This document shows positions 1 through 12,619 of a stretch of DNA of 64,000 nucleotides, piece after piece (positions within the stretch are counted from its first letter, which is position 1; every line of letters starts with the position of its first letter). Source of the stretch: Gossypium raimondii (taxonomy: Eukaryota; Streptophyta; Magnoliopsida; Malvales; Malvaceae); assembly GCF_025698545.1 (NCBI RefSeq), contig NC_068569.1, positions 248,001 to 312,000 on the forward strand, in the 5' to 3' direction. The notes beneath the pieces are model-generated. The model was not told the DNA's origin and searched no databases. It worked only from the letters and a program-made list of their open reading frames with translations. A program made the translations under genes and the position numbers.

Positions 1-410
1 CAAGCATTTCTAAATCCTTAGTATGAATGGTTAAAGTAGGGGCAGGGGGGACGGGGAAGAGTTTTGAAGGCAGGACCTTCATTTCAGAGGAGATGTAGAT
101 ACTAGATAACCATTAAGGCAATTCCTCAGAATGAAGGAAAGAAGCGATGTAGATTGGATAGAGTTAAGGCAATGCCTCAGCCACTTTGTAATTGCCAGAG
201 TAGAGCAGATGGAAGCAGGAGAAGTGACATGGAAAGAGACTGGGGAATGTTATCCAAATCTTATTTGTTTGCATAGCTACCTATGTTATTGTAGTTGCAT
301 TTAATTGTTCACATGGGCGTTAGTTGCATTTGATTATAGTAGTTTATTCCATTTAGAACTCGATTAATGGCAGTAAGATGCAGCCTAACTTGTGCTACTT
401 GTTTTGCAGG

Positions 411-482
411 GACTAACTTTGTTTAGCAGACATTCATATGGTGGAGGCAGCCAAGTCATGAAGTTTAGAAATGGGCATCTCA
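411..482 (+). CDS. possible last exon of an unidentified upstream gene
   Basis: After an AG acceptor at 409-410 an open stretch ends in TGA at 480-482 and reads ...LTLFSRHSYGGG... then QVMKFRNGHLKG. Its richness in Gly, Ser and basic residues looks protein-like. I do not recognise the family, and no convincing upstream exon was found in bases 1-400, which read like intron or untranslated sequence. It could equally be 3' UTR. Confidence is low. Confidence 0.25.
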
Positions 483-1546
483 AGGGTTGAAGTTTGTTTG
501 TAGAACATTATGTACACTTACTAGCCTGCCAACTTTTTTTTTTCCTATAAAAAAAAACCCTTATATGTGCAACAGTAGGTGCATTAAGTCATAAAAAGTA
601 ATGAAACCATAATACTCTAATCACTATTTTGAATGTAGGGGGGAAGGTGCATATAAAAGATGTGTGTTGAAGTGATGGATGCATGCATTTTTCCCAAATA
701 TGGGAAATGCATGAGCCTTGGGATGGAAAGACCACCGACCAATGTCCATGTCCCAATATATATTTATATAATATTAGAATAGTCGTACGTCGTAATACAT
801 GTATTTTGGTCTAATTTAATTTATAGTCAAAAGTGGTGCTATTTGCAGTCGTTCGTTCTTACCCCTGATCCCAATTCTTGTGTTTTTTGCTAAAGTAGTT
901 CGCACTTTGAAAATTTTATCACGGCTAATTTTTATAGTTATAAATCTGTATTTTTAAATCAATTCAAACTAAATTAAAGAAAAATCGGGCATGAAATTAA
1001 TGTCCAGGACTAAACTTTAATGTTTTTTTGGACATACTAGGACTAAACGTACGAATTCGCGTAATTAGGACGACCATTACCTTAAAAGTCAAAGCAATGA
1101 TTCTATCCATTTATCTTTCATTTATATATATATCTAAATGAAATGAATTCATCAAAATAACCAATATAAAATTTCTTATATATAACTTCAAATTAATTCT
1201 TTTTCTTATATATAAAGTTTTTTTATTATAATATTTTACCACAAATATAAAATAACTTTCAAAAGTGAAATTTTGGCAAATAAAAAAAAAGTATTTTAGG
1301 CAGAATGATTGAATGACTAAAAATAAAAAATAAAAAACTATTGTAAGAGGTTCTGGGAAACATCAAGGTCCCAATAGGAATAGGGATGTGAGACACGAGG
1401 GGAGCGCAGAGTGAGGTGAAGTTAAAACAAGGTAGGAAGGAGCAGTGGAAATGGAAATTATGGCTGATGCTTCTTCGTACGCGTCCGAAGCTTAATGGAT
1501 TGGACCCACAAAAGAAACGTTAAACACGCCATCCCCCATTCATTCC
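483..1546. other. intergenic, no gene seen
   Basis: AT-rich spacer with no ORF of note. The part just before the next gene (about 1370-1546) is less AT-rich and probably holds its promoter. Confidence 0.6.
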
Positions 1547-1554
1547 TATAAATG
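1547..1554 (+). promoter_or_regulatory. TATA box of the bHLH gene
   Basis: CTATAAAT lies 100 bp upstream of the chosen ATG at 1647, leaving a leader of about 65-70 nt that starts in a pyrimidine-rich tract. Spacing and sequence fit a plant core promoter. Confidence 0.6.
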
Positions 1555-1646
1555 TTTTAAGGTCGTTTCTTCTTTTTCTTCTTCTACTCTAAACTCTTCA
1601 ACTCAAGCTAAACAAATCTCTTCTGTCAAGTATATACATGCTCTGG

Positions 1647-2684
1647 ATGGAGAATATGGAGAATGTTAGTGAGGAGTACAACCAAAATATCTGGGAGCCA
1701 AACTATGTGTTTGAAAACGAAGAATATAGGTAGGTAGGTAATGTTGATGTTCAGTTGAATTTCGTTTTGGTTTATTAATCCTTACTTAGCAATTAGTACG
1801 TGTCGAATTGAAATGAAGCAGTTGGGCAATGGATGAACTGTATGATAATGATTGTTCAAGTTCTCCGGATGGAGCACCCGCTTCTGCCTCTCTCTCCAAC
1901 TCTAACAACATCCTTTCCGAGCGAAACCGAAGAAAGAAGCTTAACCAACGCCTCTTTGCTCTCAGAGCTCTTGTTCCTAATATTACCAAGGTCATCCCTC
2001 CTCCTCCTCTCTGCTCTTCCTTTTTCATCATTTTTTAATTACAAATATTGGGTTGATTGAAACTGGGCAGATGGACAAGGCTTCCATCATCAAAGATGCC
2101 ATTGACTACATCCAGCAACTCCAAGAACAGGAGGCAACACTCCAGGCCGATATTATGGAGTTGGAGAATAACAACAATAATAATCCAAAGAACCACGACC
2201 TACCAATGCTTCTAACATCCAAGAACACCAGCGTTTTCGATTCCCCTATCCAACTTCTTCAAGTATACCTAACCCCTGTCTCTCACTTTCTTTCATAGAT
2301 TGGATCTACTACTAGTATTCATTTCTTCTTCTAAATGTTGCAGCTCAACGTGACGCCCATGGGAGACAACACACTACTGGTCAGCATTACATGCACGAAA
2401 AGGGCAGACACCATGCTTAAACTCTGTCAACTTTTCGAATCATTGAACCTCAAGATTATTACAGCCAACCTCACTGTTGTCTCTGCCAATCTCTTTAACA
2501 CGCTGTTTATTCGGGTATCATATATATCCTTCTCCTATAATATTCTTTGTTTTCTCCTAGGTTAATTAATTTAGACAATGATAAATGCATGCAGGCTGAT
2601 GAAAAGGAGAAAGAAGAGTTAAAAATGCAGATCCAAACTGCCATTGCAGCTTTTAATGGTCCACAAACTCCTATCACCATCTAA
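1647..2684 (+). CDS. BHLH35: bHLH transcription factor, bHLH35-like
   Basis: Exons 1647-1729, 1822-1990, 2071-2262, 2344-2514 and 2595-2684 join in frame to 234 residues. The basic region and first helix (SERNRRKKLNQRLFALRALVP, residues about 60-80) carry the E-x2-RR DNA contacts. The second helix starts at MDKASIIKDAIDYIQQL (residue 85) and is followed by a short coiled coil. The C-terminal half (LNVTPMGDNTLLVSITCTK and ADEKEKEELK) matches the ACT-like tail of Arabidopsis bHLH35 as I remember it. It should be a nuclear E-box-binding regulator acting as a dimer. An in-frame ATG at 1638 would add three residues (M-L-W); 1647 is preferred because MEN- matches bHLH35. The gene is complete, with no breaks. 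Confidence 0.9.
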
Positions 2685-3435
2685 TCAAAACAACATCTCC
2701 TCCCTCTTGGCTATCTGCTTTGATGTATTGTTTTCAGCTTCTGCTGGCACACGCCTTCACATCGATCCACTATGTTTGAGTTTTTAATTATTTAATTTTA
2801 AGAAACTTTATTTTCTGTTCTATCATTTTGGTTGGTTGACTTTGGAATGGTTTCAATATGACAAAGCCAAAAGAATTAAGAACAAATATAGACGCAACTT
2901 CTGATCTTTTAAGGTTATCGAAAAATAATTTATATTAATAATACCAACTCAATTAAAAAAAACATTTAAATTTTTTTCTAAACAGTAATAAATATAAATA
3001 CTATTTTATTTTTAATATAAAATGTTTAAATAACTAAAAATTATACCTTAAAATAAGTTGAGTAATTTCGAATTTGAAGAAAATAAATGTTTTGCCTAAA
3101 ATAAATATATCAATTTTCTTTCCCTCGCACATAGACAGCTTATTACACCGGTTGGAATCAAATTTTTAACCTTTTTAATGAAATGGGACGGAATCCGTTG
3201 GATTACTGGTCCGGTTAAAACAGCGAGTGAGGTAATCTAGTTTTTAATACATGCTGTTAAGCTTAAATGGAAAAATAATCATCACAAATTAGAAGTGGAG
3301 TAAAAGCAAATGATTTATTGAAAGTTTCCATGGGCAGAGGTAAGACGATATTTATGAGCGACATTTTTAGCTTTCTAGCGAACGATCGGAAAAAGTAATC
3401 TTTCAACGGAACACCTCTTGCCTGTAAATTTTCCC
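2685..3435. other. intergenic / UTRs between the bHLH and KH genes
   Basis: Holds the 3' UTR of the bHLH gene, an AT-rich stretch (2880-3120) and the leader of the KH gene. No other gene was seen. Confidence 0.6.
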
Positions 3436-6400
3436 ATGGAAATTGCAAACGCCACGGAGAACGGTTCGGCCAAGACTGAGCCTCCCACCACCACCGCCCA
3501 AAACCCTTCAGAAGCAGCTTCCCTTAATCCTGCAATAGAGAAGTGGCCCGGATGGCCAGGCCACTGCGTGTTTCGGCTGATTGTGCCAGTTTTGAAAGTG
3601 GGGAGCATAATTGGCCGCAAAGGGGAGCTCATTAAGAAGATGTGCGAGGAAACCCGCGCTCGCATCCGCGTCCTTGATGGTGCTCTTGGCACTGCTGATC
3701 GCATTGTAACGCTCTTCTTCCCTCCTTTTGTCTTTGGAATCAAATTTGCAAAAGATTTCACCACCGTCGATTTTTGGTTCTGAGCGAAGCGAAGTTAAAA
3801 TTTTTTAGTTTTTAATGGTATCAAAGCAGTTACTTTTTCGTTTTGCCATTGAAGAAGCTAAAAGCAAGTAGTAATATGTAACAACTTTTTAAAACCATAA
3901 TGTCTTAGGCCAAGTCTCTATACCTAAGGGTGTGTGGCAAAACAATTGGAGTCTTACCTAGGGAGTAATTTTGGATTTCACTTTGTGACACTTCTTTAAA
4001 GTATTGGCTTTCCTTGTAGGTGCTAGTATCAGGGAAGGAAGAACCAGAGGCACTTCTTTCCCCTGCGATGGATGCTGCTCTAAGAGTTTTCAAACGCATC
4101 TCTGGGTTACCTGATAACGAAAGGGATCCTAAAGCAGCTAGAGCTGCATTTTGTTCAATCCGTTTGCTGGTAGCATATACACAAGCAATTAATTTAATTG
4201 GAAAACAGGGCTCTGTAATTAAGTCATTACAAGAGAGCACAGGTGCATCTGTGAGGGTGTTGCCAGCAGGTTTGTTTTGGACGCTTGAAAACATCATTTT
4301 AATTCATAAGACTTCTTTGGGTTCGCTTTCTTGCTTGGTTAAGCTTTTAGGTGATAGGACTTTGAATAGATAGAATAAAATGGAATTGATCGGTGTAATT
4401 TGAATGCTCTCATCTTATTTTGTGCAACATTATTCATGTAGGTTTAGACATGAAATGTACCTCAAATTAATAAAGTCCTGGCTAAATTCTGCATGGTTTA
4501 GTGCATTACATGGTAAATGATTGAAATTCCAAGCTTCATTGTTTGCAATTTTATGTATGCATATATGAGCATGTATGTACATCCTTCATTTATCTATGTC
4601 TAGGGGAATTCATGTGCTTTGGTTGTGTATTTGTGTCGGGTAGAGGGCTTTGTTGGAAGGGGCTATTCTGTCCCTTGTGAATTTTAATAAAGATTTAGAT
4701 AACTTAAGGGGGGCTCATTTTCTGATTGCATGTCTTCTTGTACCATCTTGCCTCGGCGGAGTTAGGGTTGTCCCTTTCAATTACAAAAGAAGGTTAAGTA
4801 ATTATTAATTTTGAAGTCCATTTCCTTTCTTTCAAGTCATCTTCTAAGCTTGTGCCTTATTACTGAAAGGATTTCAGTTGCCTGGACAACTTCCACCATG
4901 TGAAGAATGTAAATGAACTTTTTGATTGGTGCTTCTTGAATCCTGTTAATTTGAGATTCTTACCTTGATGGTGCACATGGTTTTGTAGATATGCTTAGCT
5001 GAAAACCCATTTTTCCAGAACTTGGATAAGATATTGCTACCTTCCTGCATGATGTTAGTAATACTCTAAATGACTGGCTTATGCTAAACATTATCAGATT
5101 GAGGAATCAGCATGTCTCCATCTTAGGCTGCAAAGTCCAAAGTTCAGACTGTTGGTGTGGCTGTTTGCTTTACCTTTTTGATTCTTCGGTACCGTTCATA
5201 TTTGACTACTATTTAACTCAAATCAAAATGTGATGTCTGGTTCTGGAGGATTCTACACTCCCCATCTATTAATAAAAAATGTGCAGCATGAACAGAAAGG
5301 GGATTTTGTCAGGACTCACTTTATGAAGTTGTTTAAGATGTTGCAAACTGTTAAGAATGAATCCAAGGTTGCATAAGGTTCCCTATGAACTTATCACGTA
5401 CAATTATAGCGAACTGATGCAGGCAGAAGTGAGGAACATTTTCTAGTGCTTTGAAATTTAAAAGAGCTCTTCACCTAGGAGGAGCAAATAACATTGGTTC
5501 AAAATACAAATTATCATATTTTTGTATCTACTTGGTTCTGTCGCGCTTGCATTTTGGGGGTATGTATTTAGCACATTGACAAACATGGTATCGTGCCCAT
5601 ATTGGCAACTAAGGGGGTTGGTGGTTAGACTGTGACTACCTACATTGTCGATATGTCTATTGTAGAGTCATGGTCATGTAAAAGTGGTCAGAAGAAGAGT
5701 AAAAAGAAAAAGATCAAAGTGAAAAGGAAAAATGGGTGATTTAATGCAGGCATGTGTTAGACATAATAGGTTGCCCTTTTGATCGGGTTATAAATTATTA
5801 ATTGACTGAGATTGTTTTGGACCTTGGTTATTTTCTTTAATTAATAATGGGGATATGTTGGTAGCCCTTTGCCTTGGTCTAAGACATGAGCTTTAGAGTA
5901 GCAATTTGGGCTATTAACAAGAACTATTGTTTTTTGAGCTGCATGCAAGCAACTTGACCATAAGCCTGTTGTTGTATTCTATGTTGGAAAGCTAACCCTT
6001 AAATTTGAACTTTTGCTCTTCATCTCTTTGATGAATTTGTGATGCTTTTGAAGTAATATTATAAAAATAAGATAGATTTATATTTCGTCCTCCAATTATT
6101 TTAGACCACCTTAGTACTGTAAATTGTACAGTGAGTCCAAGCATTTGTATCTTAATTTTGGTTCAAGAAGTGTCCATAAATAATAGGCTTTCAGGTTGTG
6201 AAAAATTTACAATGACATGGTATTGTCATGATAGCAGATGAATTGCCATCTTATGCGGCAGCATATGAGAGGATTGTGGAGTTGCAGGGAGAAGCCCTGA
6301 AGGTTCTTAAAGCTCTTGAAGAAGTGGTGGGGCACCTGAGAAAATTTTTGGTTGATCACAGTGTTCTTCCTCTTTTTGAAAAAACGGTAAGTTTGATTTC

Positions 6401-7846
6401 TGTCAAACTGTTGTTATGTGCACTGCAATTGTTTCTTCTAAGTGGCATTGTCTTCCTTTGCGGAATAATGCAATCATCTCTCAGGATCTTCAAGCAGAGA
6501 CTCGGGCTGAAATTACGGCTTCTCAAAGTGGAATTGGTATCGATCTTCCTGTTACAGCAAGAGGGGATTCTTTGTTCCTTGAACATGAAACACAGTTGGA
6601 GTCACGAATTCCATCTTCTGGAATTTCTTTCTATACACAGGATCCCACGCTTTCGGCAATATATTCTTCTTCTGGACTTGTTCGATCTGTTGTTCCTATT
6701 GTCACACAGGTATGTTTTTGTGTGTATAATTCCTGTTTGCAAAGGGGCAAAGGTGAAATTAGAGATTTTGAGGTCAAACAAGGAAGAGAAAGAGAGTAAG
6801 TGGAGATCAGATGGAAAATTAGAGGCCAGATGAAATTGGACAGAACAGGAATAGGGTAATTAAGAGATAGAGAAACAGAGAGAACAAGGAGAGAGAACCA
6901 AGTTCAATACTCCAAACTCTCAGTAATTCTTAGCCTAAACCTGGTTGAAAGATAATCCATCAAAGTATCTATAGGCACAAGCCAGAAAATCTGAATAACA
7001 TAAACTTAAATGTCAAATAAATCTATAAGCAGTAATAAATAACCCCAAGGTGATTCTCCATTATGTTAAATGTTAATAGAAAAAGATGAGAGCAATATTA
7101 CTTTGAGCATCTTTTTGGTTTCATTCATGCCCTACTTGGTCTGAAGGCAATGCGATTTGAGTTGCAGGCTTGAATGTAGAAAATTTTCTCTGTTATGCAT
7201 ATTCATCATTATGTACTTTCAGGGTTATCTACACCTAGAGTTTAGTGTCTTCATTCAATCTATATGTACACATATTGCCTTATGTATTATCAGTTCGCTT
7301 GATGCATACTTGGTATCAGATTGCTCAAACAATGCAAATACCATTTTCTTATGCCGAGGACATCATTGGGATAGGCGGAGCTAATATTGCACATATTCGC
7401 CGCACTAGTGGAGCTGTCATAACTGTGCAAGAGAGTAGGGGCATGTCTGATGAAATAACTGTGGAAATTAAAGGTACCTCAACACAGGTTCAGTTGGCTC
7501 AACAACTGATTCAGGTACGAGGCTTTTGAGATTGACTTATTTGTTAGTTTAGACCCAACAAAATTGAATTCTTTGGCCCGCTATGGGGGCTCTTTTCTTT
7601 TGGTAGTTCTCTTTAAAGGGTGTATGCATTAGAGAGGTACATATGAGGGGTGATTAAAGTTTTTGGTTCATGCAGGAATTTATGAGCAATCACAAAGATC
7701 CGGTAACAAGCGGCAACTATAGAGACTCAAGTTATAGGTCCTCGTACTCTCAGATGGGGAGCACATCTTCACTATCAACGCAACCCTATGGCGGATATGG
7801 GGGATCTTCTTCAAATGTAGGTGGCTACCCTACTTTTAGGCTTTAA
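3436..7846 (+). CDS. PEP: triple-KH RNA-binding protein, PEPPER/FLK type
   Basis: Exons 3436-3705, 4020-4269, 6238-6386, 6485-6709, 7320-7514 and 7676-7846 join in frame to 419 residues. Three KH domains are visible: KH1 with GRKG at 60-63, KH2 with GKQG at 151-154, and KH3 with GIGG at 315-318. The block PWPGWPG-like [11 protein letters not shown] before KH1 and the linker QLEGEAL-like [12 protein letters not shown] after KH2 are typical of Arabidopsis PEPPER and FLK. Those proteins are nuclear RNA binders acting on FLC and on floral MADS-box transcripts. The C-terminus is a short Gly/Ser/Tyr-rich tail ending in PTFRL. I chose PEPPER over FLK partly because a CIL-like gene follows directly, as beside Arabidopsis PEPPER (recalled). 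Intron 2 is unusually long, at 1,968 bp. The start at 3436 is the first ATG of this frame. Confidence 0.88.
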
Positions 7847-10800
7847 GGTCTTATTCTATCTGGGTGATTGCGGGATTGAGGTTGAGATAGAGAATGGTAG
7901 GCATAGGAGTGCAGGATCAGTCAGTTTGTGAGTGTTAGAATAGAATTTTTGTTGGGGGAGTATTATAAGTAAAATTAGTAGAGTTATCACATATTCGTGC
8001 TTTCTTCTTCATTCGAAGTAACGGTGATACCATATGGGAGAAAGATTGAAGAAATAGAGTTTCAATTCAAGCAGTTTGAGGCTGCGTAGAAGATGATTGG
8101 TATAAACTAGTGGACACATGTTTCTTAGTATTAAGATTTTTAGCTGAAATTATTAAATACCACTCACTCAGTTAATCATTAATTAGTTTTTTCTTAACAT
8201 ATTTGACGAATTACCATAAGCAACGCATGGATGGAATTTAATATAATATTATTTTTAGGGGAGAAATTTTATCCATTTTTGAAACAAACTAAGTACATTC
8301 ATCCAAAATTATTTTTGCATGGACCAGATTTCCTAGACACCTATCATGATATTTCCAGATGCGGTTCATTGGCATTTCAACAAGTTCAAATACCACCGCC
8401 TACAAAATCTATCATCAAACTTGTCTTCTCTGTCTGCAGCCCAATTCTCAAGTTTGCAACCTTTTTCTTCTTTACATAAATATAATATTTCAGAATTTTA
8501 ACATGTCGTTTTAAAACCGACTTGATTTAAGAATTAAGATACTACAAAGAGATGGTTTTTTGTAAAAAAAATTATAAGGGAATTGCTAGAGTGCTATAAA
8601 ATGAAAATTTTAATATTTTTTAACATGGAAAAGTAAAAAAATCAAAAAACCTTAAAACCGGACAGTGATTATCCAGAACTAAAGGCTATTCTTTGTACAG
8701 GATGACTATAATTCACCATGCCCTGCTTTCTACTTTGCCCATCCAATAAGACAAAACTTTCAAAAATAAGATATGAATCTATCTTTTTATGCAATATAAA
8801 ATTAATAATTAATTCATTATACAAATAATGAGGTTCAAAAGCAAGCTCGCATTTTTGGAATTTAAATGGATAACACGAAGACACTTGTTGAAGCAATAAA
8901 GAAAGAAGTAAAATTGATGTATGTAAAATATCTTGGAATGAAGGAAACACCTCTGACCCTCATCAACTCAAAATATCCTATACCCATTTCTTTTAAGAAA
9001 AAAAGGATGACACTTTCTAGAGTCCCACCCATTCTTTTACTTTGGTAGGATAAAAAAAAAATTACTTTTCATCCCTCATGTACTCTTTCCTTTTTATGTT
9101 TTACTCTTCTATGCTACCTTTTTATTAAATTTTGTTATTTATATATAGTGTACTTATCACCTCTTTCTATTAGGATCCAATACCATCTACACTTGGAGAT
9201 TTGAAAAAGAGGAGTGGGTGGCAGATTAGGAAATTTGAAAAAGGGAATATCATAGAAAGAAAGAAAGAAAGGGGCAGAATTGCAAAGGTGTCAAAATTAC
9301 ATAATAGTTTGGTTGATATAAATAATCACAACGTTTGCTTAGCATCTGCCACACAAAAGACGGCAAAAGACACCAAAAAGCCTCTATCAATGATTGATTA
9401 CTTCTTACATATACTATATCTGTATATGAAAGATGTCCAAAACCCTACCTCCTTACCTCGAGACACGTGAAAACGATTAAAGGGCATGCCACCTCAGCCC
9501 TAGAAAATCTAGAGTACCCAATCAGAGGATGCCAGTGCCATCTCAGCAGATAAGACCCTTTTCAAAGAATTTTGGACAACGTATGGGGTAGCATGCTACT
9601 TCCACCTTACCCTGCCCATCTTTACCATTACATTACTCAATTGCCCTTCATTTCCCCTTTTCAATTTCATTCTTCTTCTTTAAATCTATGCAACGCATCA
9701 ACAAATCCAACCCAACCCTTATGTTTTCAAATTGATTAGTTGTCCAATAAATTTTTGTAATAAGAGTTAGTTTATATTTTGTCTTATCTATTTAGAAAAT
9801 CGATATATTAATTTTTATATGTTAAATTATCGAATATTTTTATTTATTTATATCGTTAAAAATAGACATGATTGATTAATTTTTAAAAATAAAAAAATAA
9901 AACTTTAGTAAATAAAATGTTTACTTTTTAATCTAATTAATTTACCCCTTGAGAAAATAAGGGTAATTTTATGGTTGAATAGATTTAAGAAGAAGAGGTC
10001 AGAATGGTAAAAGAGCAATATGAAATAATTGAACAGTGAAAGTAAAAGGAGAGAGAGAGAGAGGGAGAGAAGGGGGGAGTGGTCCAGCAAGTGGGAGTGT
10101 GTGTCTTTTCCGTTGTTCCGATGTGATGTCATGTGAGATAGGATGATTCTCATATCTCATAATCATCTAATCAATTTGATTAATTTGTGAATTTTGAAGG
10201 GGTAAACATAGAAGAGAAGAGTGGCCAGCCTGCCGCTGCCAGCCTGCGTATATCACTGACACCATTAAATTCAACTCCCCCCAAACGGTTCTTTCTCTCT
10301 CTTTTATCTCTTCCTTTTTTCCACCTCGTGACCTACTGACTCTACTCTGCACTCCCTTCTTGTGCTACCCAAAATCCCTTCTTCTTTTTATATTATATTT
10401 AAATATCTCTTCTGTTCAGCTCAAATTTTAGTATTTTCGCAGACATATCTTCCCTCTGTCTATTGACACTTTTCATTCCTTTTTTCTCCATAAAGCTAGG
10501 GTGCCTCTGCATATCTGGGTTTTTGTGAATTTCATTTTGTTTGGTTGGTCAAAACCAATAGTATTTTTAAACTAGGTAAGCTACTATATAGCCTTGTTGC
10601 TAAAAGAATTCTTTTGTTTAGTTTTAGAGTTGCCCTACCTGTTGGGTTCTTTTATATATATATGTGTGTGTGTGGGTTTCTTCTTTGTAATTGCCGTCTT
10701 TGTTATCAAATTTACAACAAAAAAGCCAAAGAATTGTTTTAATTAATTATGTATATATATTGTTAGTAGGAGAGACTCTACCATTTTATTTCTTAAAATT

Positions 10801-11023
10801 GGTTTTGGCATTTTCCTGGGCTTCTATAATAATACTCCAACCAACCAGCAGGGTTTAGGGTTTTAATTTGCACTTGTTTTCCAAATGAGGAAACAGTTTG
10901 GGGGTCTGAAAGAAAGGTTATAGTTTGGGCTACTTTTTCTTTTCTTTATCTGATTTGCTAATACTAGAATTATGTTGCAGGTATGAAAGTAGAGTGAAAG
11001 TTGAGAAATCTCACTGGCGAGAG
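7847..11023. other. 3.2 kb intergenic region with the promoter of the CCT gene
   Basis: No gene was found. A GA-rich microsatellite runs at about 10047-10080. The stretch 9470-9700 is less AT-rich and contains a GATAAG I-box-like motif. The final 600 bp has pyrimidine-rich tracts and probably holds the promoter and leader of the next gene. An AG at 10979-10980 just before its exon suggests an intron in the 5' UTR. Confidence 0.5.
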
Positions 11024-12619
11024 ATGAGTTCGTCGTGTTTAGGCAGGACGTATGCTTTAGACCTTGAAATAATAAAATCACCACCCACATCAACCTCCTC
11101 CTCTTCTTCAACTCTCTCCGATGCCATCAATTCCCCACTCGCCATCTCCACCCGCAAACCCCGTTCCCCTCGTAAACGCCCCAACCAAACCTACTCTGAA
11201 GCTGCCGCCCTCCTTTCCACTGCCTATCCTTATATCTTCCCCGCCAAAACCTTCGCTAAACCCCCAAAATTCACCCTCCCTCCTCCTCCTTCCTCTTTCT
11301 TCCCTGATTCTTCTTCTCAATTATTGTTGTTCCCTTTCCGCCATCTCCACCACTCTGGTTTCTTGCTCCACCATCAATCACCCATTCGGGAAAAGCCCAG
11401 TTCCCTCATTGACTCCAAAGCCGACACCACCTCCTGGGCCTCCCAAACTAGTAGTGGAGAAGTCAATTCCCATGGAGGAGGAGATTCCATGGAAACTGAC
11501 TACTTTAACACTGAATTCCAAGATGATTTCGATGCAGAATCCATTATTCTGGATGAAGAAACTGAGCAAGGTATTGATAGCATTATGGGGAACCTGAGTG
11601 TCAACCAGGACACATGGGATGATGAATCAAACGGCAGATGTCGGTTTACCCATTTAGGTTCATGGTATACCAATCCCATCCCCATGGCCATGGGATTAAG
11701 GAAAGGAATGGGAGCATTGAGACATGTTGACCAAGGGAATTGCTGGAATTTCTCAACCGTAGATGTGCTTCAAATCTCACCCAAAACCAACCCCACAATA
11801 ACCACCACCAGTAGAGCCGACAAAAAGAAAAGGAAAAACAAGGCGGAAAAACCAATTGCGGCGGCGGAAACTCCAAATCCGAAGCCTAACAACACTGGGT
11901 TGAAACTGAAATTAAAATTGAATTACGAGAACGTGGTGAATGCCTGGTCTGACGGTGCCTCTCCTTTCTCTGAGAAACCTCCTGCAGATGATGATGTCTA
12001 TGTATGTTCTCTTCTCTTCTCCCTACAGGAATCACTGAAATTTTAATCAACTAAAATGTAAATTAATTATAATTAATTAAAAATAAATAAAATTTCTATT
12101 ATTATTTAAAAATTTGAATTTAATTTAAAAGTAATAATAAAAAAGAAGCCCCCACTTTTTTCAGCCTCCGCCACAGCTTTATTGTTTAAAAAGGTTTTGG
12201 ATTTTAGGTTATTTTAAAAATATAAAAATACCTTCCCATCCTTGCTTTGTTATTATAATGATAATGGAATGATAGGTTTGAGATTATTATATTATATATG
12301 AATGGGGCAGGCCAGGCTAGCGCAGGTGGAATTATTGAGTGAGGGGGAGGCGGAGGCGGAGGCGGAAGGCGGAGGGAGGAAAGCAAGCGTGCTTCGCTAC
12401 AAACAGAAGCGGCATACGCGCCTCCTCTCTACCAAAATCAGGTATCAAGTCCGAAAAGTCAACGCTGATCGACGCCCCAGAATCAAGGTTCCTTTCTCAC
12501 TTCCCTTTCTTATATATAAATTGGATGGAATTGATGGTTTGTTGATGATAATAGTAATAATGTTGCAGGGACGATTTGTAAGAAGACCAAGTTCTTCTAC
12601 CGTGAGTGAAGAAAGGTGA
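11024..12619 (+). CDS. CIL: CCT-domain protein, CIA2 / CIA2-like (CIL)
   Basis: Exons 11024-12001, 12311-12487 and 12569-12619 join in frame to 401 residues. The N-terminus ([20 protein letters not shown]) is followed by long Ser/Pro-rich and acidic regions and a Lys-rich stretch near residue 270. The CCT domain (about 349-392) reads [20 protein letters not shown], then [20 protein letters not shown], split by the last intron. This is the signature of CHLOROPLAST IMPORT APPARATUS 2 and its paralogue CIL, nuclear activators of genes for plastid protein import and plastid ribosomes. A GGAGGC microsatellite encodes an Ala/Glu repeat just before the domain. The ATG at 11024 is the first in frame after the likely 5' UTR intron acceptor. 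It is convergent with the PRHA-like gene. Confidence 0.9.
12337..12378 (+). repeat. GGAGGC microsatellite in the CCT-gene coding region
   Basis: An imperfect 6-bp repeat adds alternating Glu-Ala residues, then Gly, directly upstream of the CCT domain. It is in frame and so likely to vary in length between accessions. Confidence 0.7.

Noticed and set aside
6416-6833. Alternative frames running through the PEPPER exon 4 region
   Set aside because: Only the frame that joins exons 3 and 5 gives conserved KH-family sequence; the others read into introns.
9905-10352. Small minus-strand frames upstream of the CCT gene
   Set aside because: They are low-complexity translations of GA-rich promoter sequence.
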